DNA from: Bacteroidales bacterium
GTDB taxonomy: Bacteria > Bacteroidota > Bacteroidia > Bacteroidales > Tenuifilaceae
Assembly: GCA_020636845.1 (NCBI GenBank)
Contig: JACJXD010000008.1
Coordinates: 1 to 64,000 of the forward strand
DNA: 64,000 bases
Direction of reading: 5' to 3'
In this document: positions 54,039 through 61,777 of the stretch, piece by piece
How the letters are laid out: each line of letters starts with the position of its first letter
How positions within the stretch are numbered: the first letter of the stretch is position 1
Program-made: the position numbers and the translations under genes
The notes under the pieces: model-generated
What the model was told of the DNA's origin: nothing
Databases searched by the model: none
The model's input: only the letters and a program-made list of their open reading frames with translations

Positions 54039-54196
54039 CTAATTAGTTTAAAGCGAAAATTAGTTTTTGTGTTTGAATGAAAAAAACGGCGTTATAGGGT
54101 GTCAATTTCATATTTCCGCTTATTTTTACATTGAAAATCGGGCAAAATAAATTGTAAGGAAGCAATTTGTTTTAAGCCTTTAATAATTAATATCAT

Positions 54197-54442
54197 ATGA
54201 ATATTTATGTAGGGAACCTTGATTTCAAGGTTGATGAAAATGACCTTAAGGGTGTTTTCGAAAAGTATGGTTCTGTTAGTGAGGTAAAAATCATAACGGA
54301 CAAGTACAATGGAAGAAGTAAAGGCTTTGGATTTGTTGTAATGGAAGACAATGCCGAGGCTAAAAAAGCTATTGATGCGTTAAATGGAACTACTGTAAAG
54401 GATAGAGCTATGGTTGTTAACGAAGCTCGTCCTAGAAAATAG
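54197..54442 (+). CDS. RRM-domain RNA-binding protein
   Basis: 81 aa, a single RNA recognition motif. RNP2 is IYVGNL (residues 3-8) and RNP1 is KGFGFVVM (near 48-55). It resembles the small glycine-poor RRM proteins of cyanobacteria and Bacteroidota that bind single-stranded RNA. It starts 220 nt after the predicted promoter and is followed 7 nt later by a cold-shock protein. Confidence 0.95.
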   Translation: MNIYVGNLDFKVDENDLKGVFEKYGSVSEVKIITDKYNGRSKGFGFVVMEDNAEAKKAIDALNGTTVKDRAMVVNEARPRK

Positions 54443-54449
54443 TATCGGT

Positions 54450-54641
54450 ATGAGTAGCGGTAAAGTTAAATGGTATAATGAAACCAAGGGTTTTGGTTTC
54501 ATAGAAACCGACGAAGGAAAAGATATCTTTGTGCATCGTTCCGGATTGCTAAATCCTAATAAGGGACTTTACGAAGGACAAAAGGTAGTTTTCGATATTA
54601 AGCAAGGAGAAAAAGGCGAATTTGCGCAGAATGTAAAATAG
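54450..54641 (+). CDS. Cold-shock-domain protein
   Basis: 63 aa from ATG 54450 (MSSGKVKWYNETKGFGFIE); an in-frame start at 54414 would overlap the RRM gene. Both RNA-binding motifs are present, KGFGFI and DIFVHRS. A nucleic-acid chaperone of the CspA family. It is co-transcribed with the RRM gene. Confidence 0.95.
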   Translation: MSSGKVKWYNETKGFGFIETDEGKDIFVHRSGLLNPNKGLYEGQKVVFDIKQGEKGEFAQNVK

Positions 54642-54669
54642 TTGCATAACGCCTTTAAAGGTAGTTTTT

Positions 54670-54716
54670 CAATACCTATTTCCTGTCATATAAAAATGGG
54701 AGTAGGTATTGATTTA
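54670..54716 (+). terminator. Probable terminator after the cold-shock gene
   Basis: CAATACCTA (54670-54678) pairs perfectly with TAGGTATTG (54703-54711), followed by ATTTATT. The T-run is broken and the loop long (24 nt), so efficiency is uncertain. Confidence 0.5.
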
Positions 54717-54798
54717 TTAATTTATAACATCACCTGCATGGTTTAATTGCCAGTGTCAGGGAAGTATTAGTATTAAAACAAAAATTAAGCATAGTTAA

Positions 54799-55245
54799 AT
54801 GGGGAGATCAAGAGAAACTTTTGGTAAAAAAAACGTACGAGAAAAACAGTTGAAGAAGCGTAAAGACAAAGAAAAACGTAAGTTAGAAAAAAAGGAGCAA
54901 GGAAAGCAGAATATCGACGATATGATTGCGTATGTTGATGAAAATGGGATGATTACCTCTACTCCTCAGGATTTAAAAAATAAAATGGAGGTGGATGTCG
55001 AAAGTATTGAAATTGCAACTCCTCCCAAGATTCAAGAAGAAGACGTTCCAAAACAAGGTGTGGTTACAGCGTTCGATCACTCTAAAGGCTATGGTTTTAT
55101 AGTCGATTCGCAGACAAAAAATTCCGTATTTTTTCACGTTAACGATTGTATTGACGATAACATCAAGGTTGGAAATACGGTAGAGTTTGATACGGAAAAA
55201 GGCCTTAAAGGACCCAAAGCCAAGAATGTTAGGATAAAAAAATAG
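54799..55245 (+). CDS. Cold-shock-domain protein with basic N-terminal extension
   Basis: 148 aa. The first 38 residues are a Lys/Arg/Glu-rich helix (VREKQLKKRKDKEKRKLEKKE), then a linker, then a cold-shock domain at about 86-147 (GVVTAFDHSKGYGFIVD; NSVFFHVND). The RNP1-like core GYGFIV is intact. The basic extension probably adds non-specific RNA or ribosome contact. It lies in the same orientation as the RRM-cold-shock pair, making a cluster of three RNA-binding genes. Confidence 0.92.
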   Translation: MGRSRETFGKKNVREKQLKKRKDKEKRKLEKKEQGKQNIDDMIAYVDENGMITSTPQDLKNKMEVDVESIEIATPPKIQEEDVPKQGVVTAFDHSKGYGFIVDSQTKNSVFFHVNDCIDDNIKVGNTVEFDTEKGLKGPKAKNVRIKK

Positions 55246-55319
55246 GAAAAGTTAAGGCGGAACGTTTATCCCAAACCTATTTTAAAAATTTCTGTTTCGA
55301 TTAGATAATGAAGAATGAT

Positions 55320-55901
55320 TTACCTTGCAGGAAGGTGAATAGTGTTTATTCCTTTTTTGGCAAGTTTGCTCATTATTTTCATTTTGCTATCGGTTGTTTT
55401 GCCCGCAACGGCTTCGGGTATTACATGCATGTGGTATCCTAATTTTTTCCCGCCAATCAGCGTTTGATAAACGCAATGTTCTGCCATTAAGCCAACCACA
55501 ACAATATCCTTGACCTGATTTTGTTTTAATAAATTGGTTAATTCAGTAGATTTAAAAGCGTTGGCTTTGTTTTTTAGCACGATGTTATTGTTTACAACAT
55601 TTAGTCGTTTGTCGAATTCGAGTTGGGGGAGGGTGTCTATTTTAAAACCTTTAGCAGAAATGTTCAGGGTTGTTAGTACCGATTTTACATAGATAATTTT
55701 GCTTTTATCCCATGTGGCAATAATGGAGTTGATGGTGCTTATAAGTTGAGCCGCCTCATTATTTGGTATTATTCCCTCGGTAAAATGTTGCTGTATATCC
55801 AGGACTATTAGGTATTTGTCCTGACTTTGCTTTTCGTTTTGAGCCATGCCACAGTAAAAGGTGAAAGTTAGGATAATTGCCATCAATATTTTTGCTTTCA
55901 T
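55320..55901 (-). CDS. Exported isochorismatase-like cysteine hydrolase
   Basis: 193 aa. The isochorismatase fold has Asp35 (YLIVLDIQQHF), a Lys in the region near 110 and Cys in GLMAEHCVYQT (near 145), the Asp-Lys-Cys triad of nicotinamidase-type enzymes. A signal peptide (MKAKILMAIILTFTFYCGMAQ) indicates export, which is unusual because the family is mostly cytoplasmic. Substrate unknown. Confidence 0.85.
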   Translation of the reverse strand: MKAKILMAIILTFTFYCGMAQNEKQSQDKYLIVLDIQQHFTEGIIPNNEAAQLISTINSIIATWDKSKIIYVKSVLTTLNISAKGFKIDTLPQLEFDKRLNVVNNNIVLKNKANAFKSTELTNLLKQNQVKDIVVVGLMAEHCVYQTLIGGKKLGYHMHVIPEAVAGKTTDSKMKIMSKLAKKGINTIHLPAR

Positions 55902-56019
55902 GGTTAATGTGTTTGGTGGATAATAGTAGTTAGAATTTTTTATTAATATATGGTTTAACTGCTAGATAGTCAAATTTTTAAAATTCAGATAGAGGATAGT
56001 TATTTTGGATTGTGGGTAT

Positions 56020-56051
56020 AAAAATAGCATTCGTCTGATGATGAATGCTAT
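56020..56051 (-). terminator. Intrinsic terminator of the patB operon
   Basis: On the minus strand ATAGCATTC (56051-56043) pairs with GAATGCTAT (56032-56024), followed by T's. Confidence 0.8.
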
Positions 56052-56081
56052 AGAAAGGTTTTACTGATATTTGTGTTAAAA

Positions 56082-57275
56082 TTACGAGTGCTTTTCCAAT
56101 GGCGAAAATGTTTTCACAAGCCGTTGCAGCATTTCGTTAACGGTTGCTTTCGAGCAGGCTATGTTTATTCGTTGAAAACCTTCGCCCGACGTGCCAAAGT
56201 CTTCGCCGGCATTAAAGCCAAGACCTGCTTTTTGTATTAGCATCTCGTTAAGTTCTTTTGTAGTAAGTCCGTATTTTCGAAAGTCCACCCATAGCATATA
56301 CGTACCTTGCGGACGGTTGAATTTTATCGAAGGCAATTTTTTGTTTAAGGTTAGTTCTACTAAATCGATATTTTCCTGAAAGTATTGCAGAAGTGCGTTT
56401 AACCATGTCTCGCCTTCTGGCGTGAAAGCCGCCTTGAGAGCCTCGGTACCAAATATGTTTCCCATTCCTGCACCGGAGGCTTCCAACTCGGCCTTATACT
56501 TTTTCATTAGTTCGGCATTGGGAATTATTGTAAAACCGGACGACAGCCCTGCAATGTTAAAGGTTTTACTGGCCGATGCAAATGTCACCGTGTGCTGTGC
56601 AAAATTATCGTTTAAACTTGCCAGCGATACATGTTTTGCAGGTTTAAACACAAGGTCGGAGTGTATTTCGTCCGATACAATAAGAACGTTGTGTTTTATG
56701 CAGATATTCCCGATTTTGGTTAGTTCGTCAGTTGTCCATACTTTGCCAACAGGGTTATGCGGATTCGATAGTATTAACATTTTTGCTCCATCCGCGGCTA
56801 ATCTTTCCAACTCCTCAAAGTTAATTCGGTATATGCCGTTTTCTTCAATAAGGTTGTTATGTACCAATTTTCGTCCGTTATTTTCCACCGTACTGTAGAA
56901 TGGGTGATATACCGGAGGTTGAATAATTATTTTATCGCCGGGTTGAGTAAAGGCTCTTATGGCGTGATTAAGACCGGAAACAACACCGGGGCAAAATTCA
57001 ATCCAGCTATCTTTAATGTTCCACTGATGTCTATTGGAATACCACCAAATAATGGCTTGGTTGTACTGCTTGTCCCTAAAGGTATATCCCAAAACGGGAT
57101 GATTGCAGCGTTTTTTAATGCTGTCGATAACGAACGAAGGGGTTGGAATGTCCATGTCGGCTACCCACATTGGAATTACATCGGCTTTGCCGAAAATTAC
57201 GTTGCGTAAGTCGTATTTTACGCAGGAAGTGTTTTCCCTATCGGGATTTTGATCGAAATTATACTTTGAATACAT
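56082..57275 (-). CDS. patB: PatB/MalY-type cystathionine beta-lyase (aminotransferase class I/II)
   Basis: 397-aa PLP enzyme of fold type I. PLP lysine is in FASASKTFNIAGL and the PLP-ring Asp in VSDEIHSDL. N-terminal ADMDIPTP and the C-terminal AGEDFGTSGEGFQRINIAC are typical of PatB/MalY C-S lyases, which cleave cystathionine or cysteine to pyruvate, ammonia and a thiol. Last gene of the operon, 15 nt after the OmpA-family gene. Confidence 0.9.
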   Translation of the reverse strand: MYSKYNFDQNPDRENTSCVKYDLRNVIFGKADVIPMWVADMDIPTPSFVIDSIKKRCNHPVLGYTFRDKQYNQAIIWWYSNRHQWNIKDSWIEFCPGVVSGLNHAIRAFTQPGDKIIIQPPVYHPFYSTVENNGRKLVHNNLIEENGIYRINFEELERLAADGAKMLILSNPHNPVGKVWTTDELTKIGNICIKHNVLIVSDEIHSDLVFKPAKHVSLASLNDNFAQHTVTFASASKTFNIAGLSSGFTIIPNAELMKKYKAELEASGAGMGNIFGTEALKAAFTPEGETWLNALLQYFQENIDLVELTLNKKLPSIKFNRPQGTYMLWVDFRKYGLTTKELNEMLIQKAGLGFNAGEDFGTSGEGFQRINIACSKATVNEMLQRLVKTFSPLEKHS

Positions 57276-57290
57276 CGTGATTAAAGAGTT

Positions 57291-59216
57291 TTACATTTCA
57301 AGAATTTTCATTTCTGTACGGCGGTTTTGCGCACGGCCTTCGTCGGTGTTGTTGGTGGAGATAGGCATAGATTCTCCATACCCTTTCGATGTTAACCGCT
57401 CGGACGAAATACCTTTCGAAATTAAGTATTCCACAACCGACTTGGCCCTGTTTTCGGATAAGGCGATATTATACTCTTCGGTTCCCTGATTATCGGTGTG
57501 TCCGCTAATTTGAATTTTTAGCGTTGGGTTTTGCTTTAGCAGTTCAACCAACTTATCCAATTCTACTGTCGATTCAGGTTTTAGTTGATATGAGTCGGTT
57601 TCAAAGAATATATTGCGCATTACAATAATTTCGTTTTTGTTTATCCGGTTTAGCAGAACATCAACCCTGAATGGCTTATCAAATGAATGATAGCCTTCCA
57701 AATCGAAATGTTCCGAGTAAAAAAGGTACCCGGGGGCATTGGCAAAAAGCGCGTAGCGCTTATTGGTTGGCAGGCATACCAGAAAGTTGGACTTAGCCTG
57801 ATCGGTTGGACTGACAATCTCGTTACGCGATTCCAAATCGACCAAGGAAATTGTTGCCTCAACGGGATCGAGGGTTTTGAAATCTTTTACCGTTCCCGTA
57901 ACATACGATGTAGGAATTGGTCGTATTTCGGGATAAAGTTCAAAGGTAAAAATATCGCGTCCGTTTTCGGGATTAATATCGGTGGAGTAATACGCCGTGG
58001 TTCCCTTCGCATTTACAATAAGACCTTCTTCGCTTTTATAGGTGTTTATTGGGTAACCCAAGTTTATTGGTTTCGACCATTTGCCATCCTTTCCCTTACG
58101 GGAAACGAATAAGTCCTGACTGCCAAGCCCTATATGTCCGTTGGTGGAAAAATACAGGGTTTGATTATCGAAATGAATAAAAGGCGATTGCTCGTTGCCA
58201 TTGCTATTGACAGGTTCTCCAAGGTTTTTTGCATTGCTCCACGAACCGTCGGGTAAATGATCCGAGGTCCAAATGTCGTAACCTCCTAAACCTCCCGAGC
58301 GGTTACTTACAAAGTATAGCGTTTTACCGTCGGGCGAAATGGACGGCTGTTTTTCGGAATACTTACTTGTATTAATTGTAGGCGGTAACTTTACGGGCGT
58401 TGCCCAACTGCCGTTGGCATTTTTTACAGAGTAGTAAAGGTTACAGGGCCCCCGGCAAATAGTAAAGAACATGGTATTCCCATCGGCCGATAGCGATTGT
58501 GCCCCTTCGTTGTATTCAGTGTTAATTGAACCCGGAAGGGGTATGCCTTTTGACCATTCGCCTTTTTCGTTTCGTGTGCTATAGTAGAAATCCTCCTGCC
58601 AACGGGTTCCTCGCATTCCCACATCTTCGGATTTCGGTAATTTTACGGTGTAAACAATGGTATTTTCATCAACCGAAAGGCTTGGCCAGTACTCGTCGAG
58701 GTACGTGTTTATGTTAATTCCGATATTTATCGGATTGTAGGGGACAGGATGGTTTATGGCATTTATGGAAAACTTACACTTTTCCACATATTGTAATGCC
58801 ATTTTTTTTAGCGATGCCGAGTTGTCGTTGTAAGTAAGGTATTTATTGTAACTGTTTAATGCTTCGTTATACTTTCCATTTGTGTAGTACAGCAAACCTA
58901 ATGTGTAATAGGAGCGTGGAAAAAAGTCAGGATTAATTTGATGCGATTTTTCGTAACAATCAATCGATTTTTCGAAGTCGCCCATTTCCATGTAAACTTG
59001 TCCAAGAACCAGGTACGCTTCAATGAATTTTGGTTCAATTTTTATGCATTCGTTAAGGTATCGGGCTGCCGTAACATTATCGTTTTTGTCGAAAAAACTT
59101 AAAGCTTCCTGATAACGGGATATTGCACGCTTGTTGGAAATGCTTAATGTTTTCTGCTTTTGGGCACTTCCAAGTAAAGGAATAATGGTAAGAAGTATAA
59201 AAATTAACCTTTGCAT
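57291..59216 (-). CDS. OmpA-family envelope protein with TPR and PD40 repeats
   Basis: 641 aa. Signal peptide, about four TPRs over residues 30-150 (FIEAYLVLGQVYMEMGDFEKS), a WD40-like PD40 propeller over about 180-420 (NTYLDEYWPSLSVDE; SPDGKTLYFVSNRSGGLGGYDIW), a carboxypeptidase-regulatory-like beta domain (about 430-520) and a C-terminal OmpA domain that binds peptidoglycan (NIFFETDSYQLKPES; ISGHTDNQGTEEYN; NRRTEM). Similar proteins are linked to the T9SS or to gliding/cell-envelope machinery in Bacteroidota. Six nt from queE. Confidence 0.9.
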   Translation of the reverse strand: MQRLIFILLTIIPLLGSAQKQKTLSISNKRAISRYQEALSFFDKNDNVTAARYLNECIKIEPKFIEAYLVLGQVYMEMGDFEKSIDCYEKSHQINPDFFPRSYYTLGLLYYTNGKYNEALNSYNKYLTYNDNSASLKKMALQYVEKCKFSINAINHPVPYNPINIGININTYLDEYWPSLSVDENTIVYTVKLPKSEDVGMRGTRWQEDFYYSTRNEKGEWSKGIPLPGSINTEYNEGAQSLSADGNTMFFTICRGPCNLYYSVKNANGSWATPVKLPPTINTSKYSEKQPSISPDGKTLYFVSNRSGGLGGYDIWTSDHLPDGSWSNAKNLGEPVNSNGNEQSPFIHFDNQTLYFSTNGHIGLGSQDLFVSRKGKDGKWSKPINLGYPINTYKSEEGLIVNAKGTTAYYSTDINPENGRDIFTFELYPEIRPIPTSYVTGTVKDFKTLDPVEATISLVDLESRNEIVSPTDQAKSNFLVCLPTNKRYALFANAPGYLFYSEHFDLEGYHSFDKPFRVDVLLNRINKNEIIVMRNIFFETDSYQLKPESTVELDKLVELLKQNPTLKIQISGHTDNQGTEEYNIALSENRAKSVVEYLISKGISSERLTSKGYGESMPISTNNTDEGRAQNRRTEMKILEM

Positions 59217-59222
59217 AAAAAC

Positions 59223-59858
59223 TTATGGTATGTGCATGTATTTATGCGATTGTAACGAAACTCTCCATTTCGGATTTTCCATTATGTAATCAACAATTTT
59301 GGGAACAATGCTCTCGTAAACGCTCCACTCCGGTTGAAGAAACAGAATGCAATTTGTTTTTACCTTTTGGGCATTTTGTTCGGCCCAAAGGAAATCTTCT
59401 TCACTTTGAATGATAACCTTTAACTCGTCGGCCATCATAAAGATGCCTTCGGTAGGAGGTTGTTGCTTTTTAGGTGATAGGCAAATCCAGTCCCATTGTC
59501 CGGTTAGCGGATATGCTCCCGACGTTTCCACAAAGGTTTGAATACCTCTCGATTTTAGTTGGTTACACAGGTAATCGAGTGGGTATAGGCTGGGTTCTCC
59601 TCCTGTTACCACAACAGCCTTTGCGGGGTACGATGCCGCCCTTTCAACAATCTCATCAACGTTAACGGGAGGAAACGTGTCCGGATTCCACGACATTTTC
59701 GAATCGCACCACGAACATCCTACATCACATCCGCCAATTCTAATAAAATATGCAGCACGACCAGTTTGAAAGCCTTCTCCCTGTAAGGTGTAAAATTCCT
59801 CCACCAGCGGTAATTTTTTACCGGAATCAAACTGTTTTACAACTTCGTTAAAATTCAT
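59223..59858 (-). CDS. queE: 7-carboxy-7-deazaguanine synthase
   Basis: 211-aa radical SAM enzyme that makes 7-carboxy-7-deazaguanine for queuosine. The Fe-S motif is the CxxxCxxC form at Cys44-Cys48-Cys51 (GGCDVGCSWCDSK), with EEFYTLQGEGFQTGR before it and VVTGGEPSLYPLDYL after. Embedded in an operon of unrelated genes; the rest of the queuosine pathway is elsewhere. Confidence 0.96.
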   Translation of the reverse strand: MNFNEVVKQFDSGKKLPLVEEFYTLQGEGFQTGRAAYFIRIGGCDVGCSWCDSKMSWNPDTFPPVNVDEIVERAASYPAKAVVVTGGEPSLYPLDYLCNQLKSRGIQTFVETSGAYPLTGQWDWICLSPKKQQPPTEGIFMMADELKVIIQSEEDFLWAEQNAQKVKTNCILFLQPEWSVYESIVPKIVDYIMENPKWRVSLQSHKYMHIP

Positions 59859-59863
59859 AATTG

Positions 59864-61636
59864 CTATTCGTTGTGGTTGGACGAGCCAAATAGTAAAAGC
59901 CTATCCGTTTTAATGGCATTTTGTACAAGTTTGTCCGGTACTATTTTCCAACTGTTGAGTTTTTTAGGGGTGATGGTTCCTTTACTTTTTATGTAGTTCA
60001 TTAGTAGTAATCTTATATCCCTATCGGTCGAATTAACTATTCGCTCTTGCAGTTGCTCGGGAGTAAGCCCGGCGCCTTTTGTCAAATGACCGCCACCACC
60101 ATTTCCACGGTACGAATTTACAGCTACTTTGTACATTTTATTCGGATTGAAAGGCGTGCCATCGGCCATAGATAGTATGGTTACTTTATCACCGTCAGGT
60201 TTGGTAACATCAACTATGTAATTTATTCCTGCAGCAGCGTCGAAATTGTAGTAACGGTTTACTAATTCAACCTGTCCTTGCTTATTTTTAACAATGTACC
60301 CGTTGGCATCGGTAGTGAATTTTAGCAGATGGTCGGAGGGCTCTTTCATGGTGTTAAACCAGAGGCTAACGGAGTATTCCAGGTAAGCGTCAACCTCGGA
60401 ACCCTTGAGCATCATGGTATAAAGAAAGTTCTCGTAGCGGTAAAGTTTGAACATATCGCTTACGGTAATGGTTCCCTCTTTTATTTTCGATATAAAGGAT
60501 AGGGGAGCGGCAAACGAAATGTCGGTGTCGGTTAAATCCAACTGCGATTGGTTGATAAAGTCGATAAAATCGCACGGGCCAAAGTAAGCATCGGCACTGC
60601 TAATTGTTTTGGTAAATGTTCCAACAGGTTCTTTTACATATTCTGAAACGGTGTTGTAATAATCCTTAAACTCATTCATGAACTGCGGGTCGGGTTCGAA
60701 CTTTGCAGTTTTAACCAGCTGTCCGCTGACGTGTTTCGAGGTTAGTTTTCCATCTTTATCGTAGTTTAGTGTGATGGAACAATCCGATACTAGTTTTGCC
60801 GACGAACGGGGGTCGAGGATTAGAACCGAATCACCGTTAACATTTTGCACCTTCTGGTTAAACTCGTCGTGGTCGTGTCCAATTAAAATAACGTCGAATC
60901 CGGGAACTTTTTGGGCAACAAGCAGCGATGCATTCTCGTTTAGCGAGTCGCTTGGACTTGCTCCCCCATATTCGGGGTTATGTCCCGAGTGGAACAGTCC
61001 TACCATTATGTCAGGATTTTCGTTCTGCTTTATGTACTTTACCCAGTATGTTGCTGATTCTATCATGTCGTTGAACTTCATGTTTGGCCATAAAATGCTG
61101 GGTAACCATTTGGAGATACCCGGTGTAATTAATCCGAGTACGGCAACTTTTACGCCGTTTCTTTCAATTATAGTATAAGGTTTAAAGGTCGGTTTTCCTG
61201 TTCTGGTATCAACGGCGTTGGCGGCCATCCAAGGAAAATTGAATTCGCGTTCCACTTTTCTGTAAACTTTTGGACCCGCTTCAATATCATGGTTTCCAAC
61301 TGTTCCCGCATCGTATTTCATGTAATTGAAAACTCTGGAAACAATATTCGGATTTAACGTGTCAACAAAGTTGGAGTAGTAAACGGTAGGTTGTCCTTGC
61401 AGAATATCTCCATTGTCGAGGAGTATAACCTGTTGGTTAGGGTTTGCCCTTTCCTGTTTTATGTAAGTGTAAGCTCGTGCAAGCCCCGCATTTAACGTTT
61501 CGTTACGAATAAAATCGTATGGAAAAATGGCTCCATGAACATCGCTGGTTTCCAGAATTTTTATGTTTACGCTGTGCTGCGAAAAGGCTAAATATGCTGC
61601 AAATAGCATAAAAAGCGATAGTGCAAATTTCTTCAT
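59864..61636 (-). CDS. Exported 5'-nucleotidase/2',3'-cyclic phosphodiesterase (UshA/CpdB family)
   Basis: 590 aa with a signal peptide (to about FSQHS). The metallophosphoesterase domain has ILETSDVHGAIFP, GNHDIEAG and LIGHDHDEF; the C-terminal 5'-nucleotidase domain binds the base (AVNSYRGNGGGGHL). Salvages external nucleotides. First gene of a tightly spaced operon: gaps to queE, the OmpA-family gene and patB are 5, 6 and 15 nt. Confidence 0.93.
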   Translation of the reverse strand: MKKFALSLFMLFAAYLAFSQHSVNIKILETSDVHGAIFPYDFIRNETLNAGLARAYTYIKQERANPNQQVILLDNGDILQGQPTVYYSNFVDTLNPNIVSRVFNYMKYDAGTVGNHDIEAGPKVYRKVEREFNFPWMAANAVDTRTGKPTFKPYTIIERNGVKVAVLGLITPGISKWLPSILWPNMKFNDMIESATYWVKYIKQNENPDIMVGLFHSGHNPEYGGASPSDSLNENASLLVAQKVPGFDVILIGHDHDEFNQKVQNVNGDSVLILDPRSSAKLVSDCSITLNYDKDGKLTSKHVSGQLVKTAKFEPDPQFMNEFKDYYNTVSEYVKEPVGTFTKTISSADAYFGPCDFIDFINQSQLDLTDTDISFAAPLSFISKIKEGTITVSDMFKLYRYENFLYTMMLKGSEVDAYLEYSVSLWFNTMKEPSDHLLKFTTDANGYIVKNKQGQVELVNRYYNFDAAAGINYIVDVTKPDGDKVTILSMADGTPFNPNKMYKVAVNSYRGNGGGGHLTKGAGLTPEQLQERIVNSTDRDIRLLLMNYIKSKGTITPKKLNSWKIVPDKLVQNAIKTDRLLLFGSSNHNE

Positions 61637-61661
61637 AGGAAGTGAATAATAAATTAATATG

Positions 61662-61669
61662 CAAATGTA
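61662..61669 (-). promoter_or_regulatory. -7 element of the nucleotidase-queE-ompA-patB operon
   Basis: Reads TACATTTG on the minus strand, 25 nt before the ATG. No TTG at a standard distance. Confidence 0.45.
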
Positions 61670-61731
61670 ACGATAATCTGCGTTTTTTGTTTAAGAGATA
61701 TTTTATCAATGGGAATGGCGGGTGTATTAGA

Positions 61732-61758
61732 AAAAAGAGGACAATTAATGTCCTCTTT
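61732..61758 (-). terminator. Intrinsic terminator after the S41 protease
   Basis: TGTCCTC (61755-61749 region) pairs with GAGGACA (61743-61737) around a 5-nt loop; A/T flanks extend the stem, and T's follow on the minus strand. Confidence 0.8.
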
Positions 61759-61777
61759 TCTATTAAAATATTTGATA

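Larger units (their letters stand above)
53831..54196. other. Intergenic leader region upstream of the RRM/cold-shock genes
   Basis: 366 nt with no supportable ORF. It holds a -7 element (53962-53969), a 7-bp hairpin TAACAAT/ATTGTTA (53992-54008), a U-tailed hairpin CATTCC/GGAATG plus T7 (54012-54038) and a weaker one CTAATT/AATTAG plus T5 (54039-54068). The transcript leader would be about 220 nt. Confidence 0.6.
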
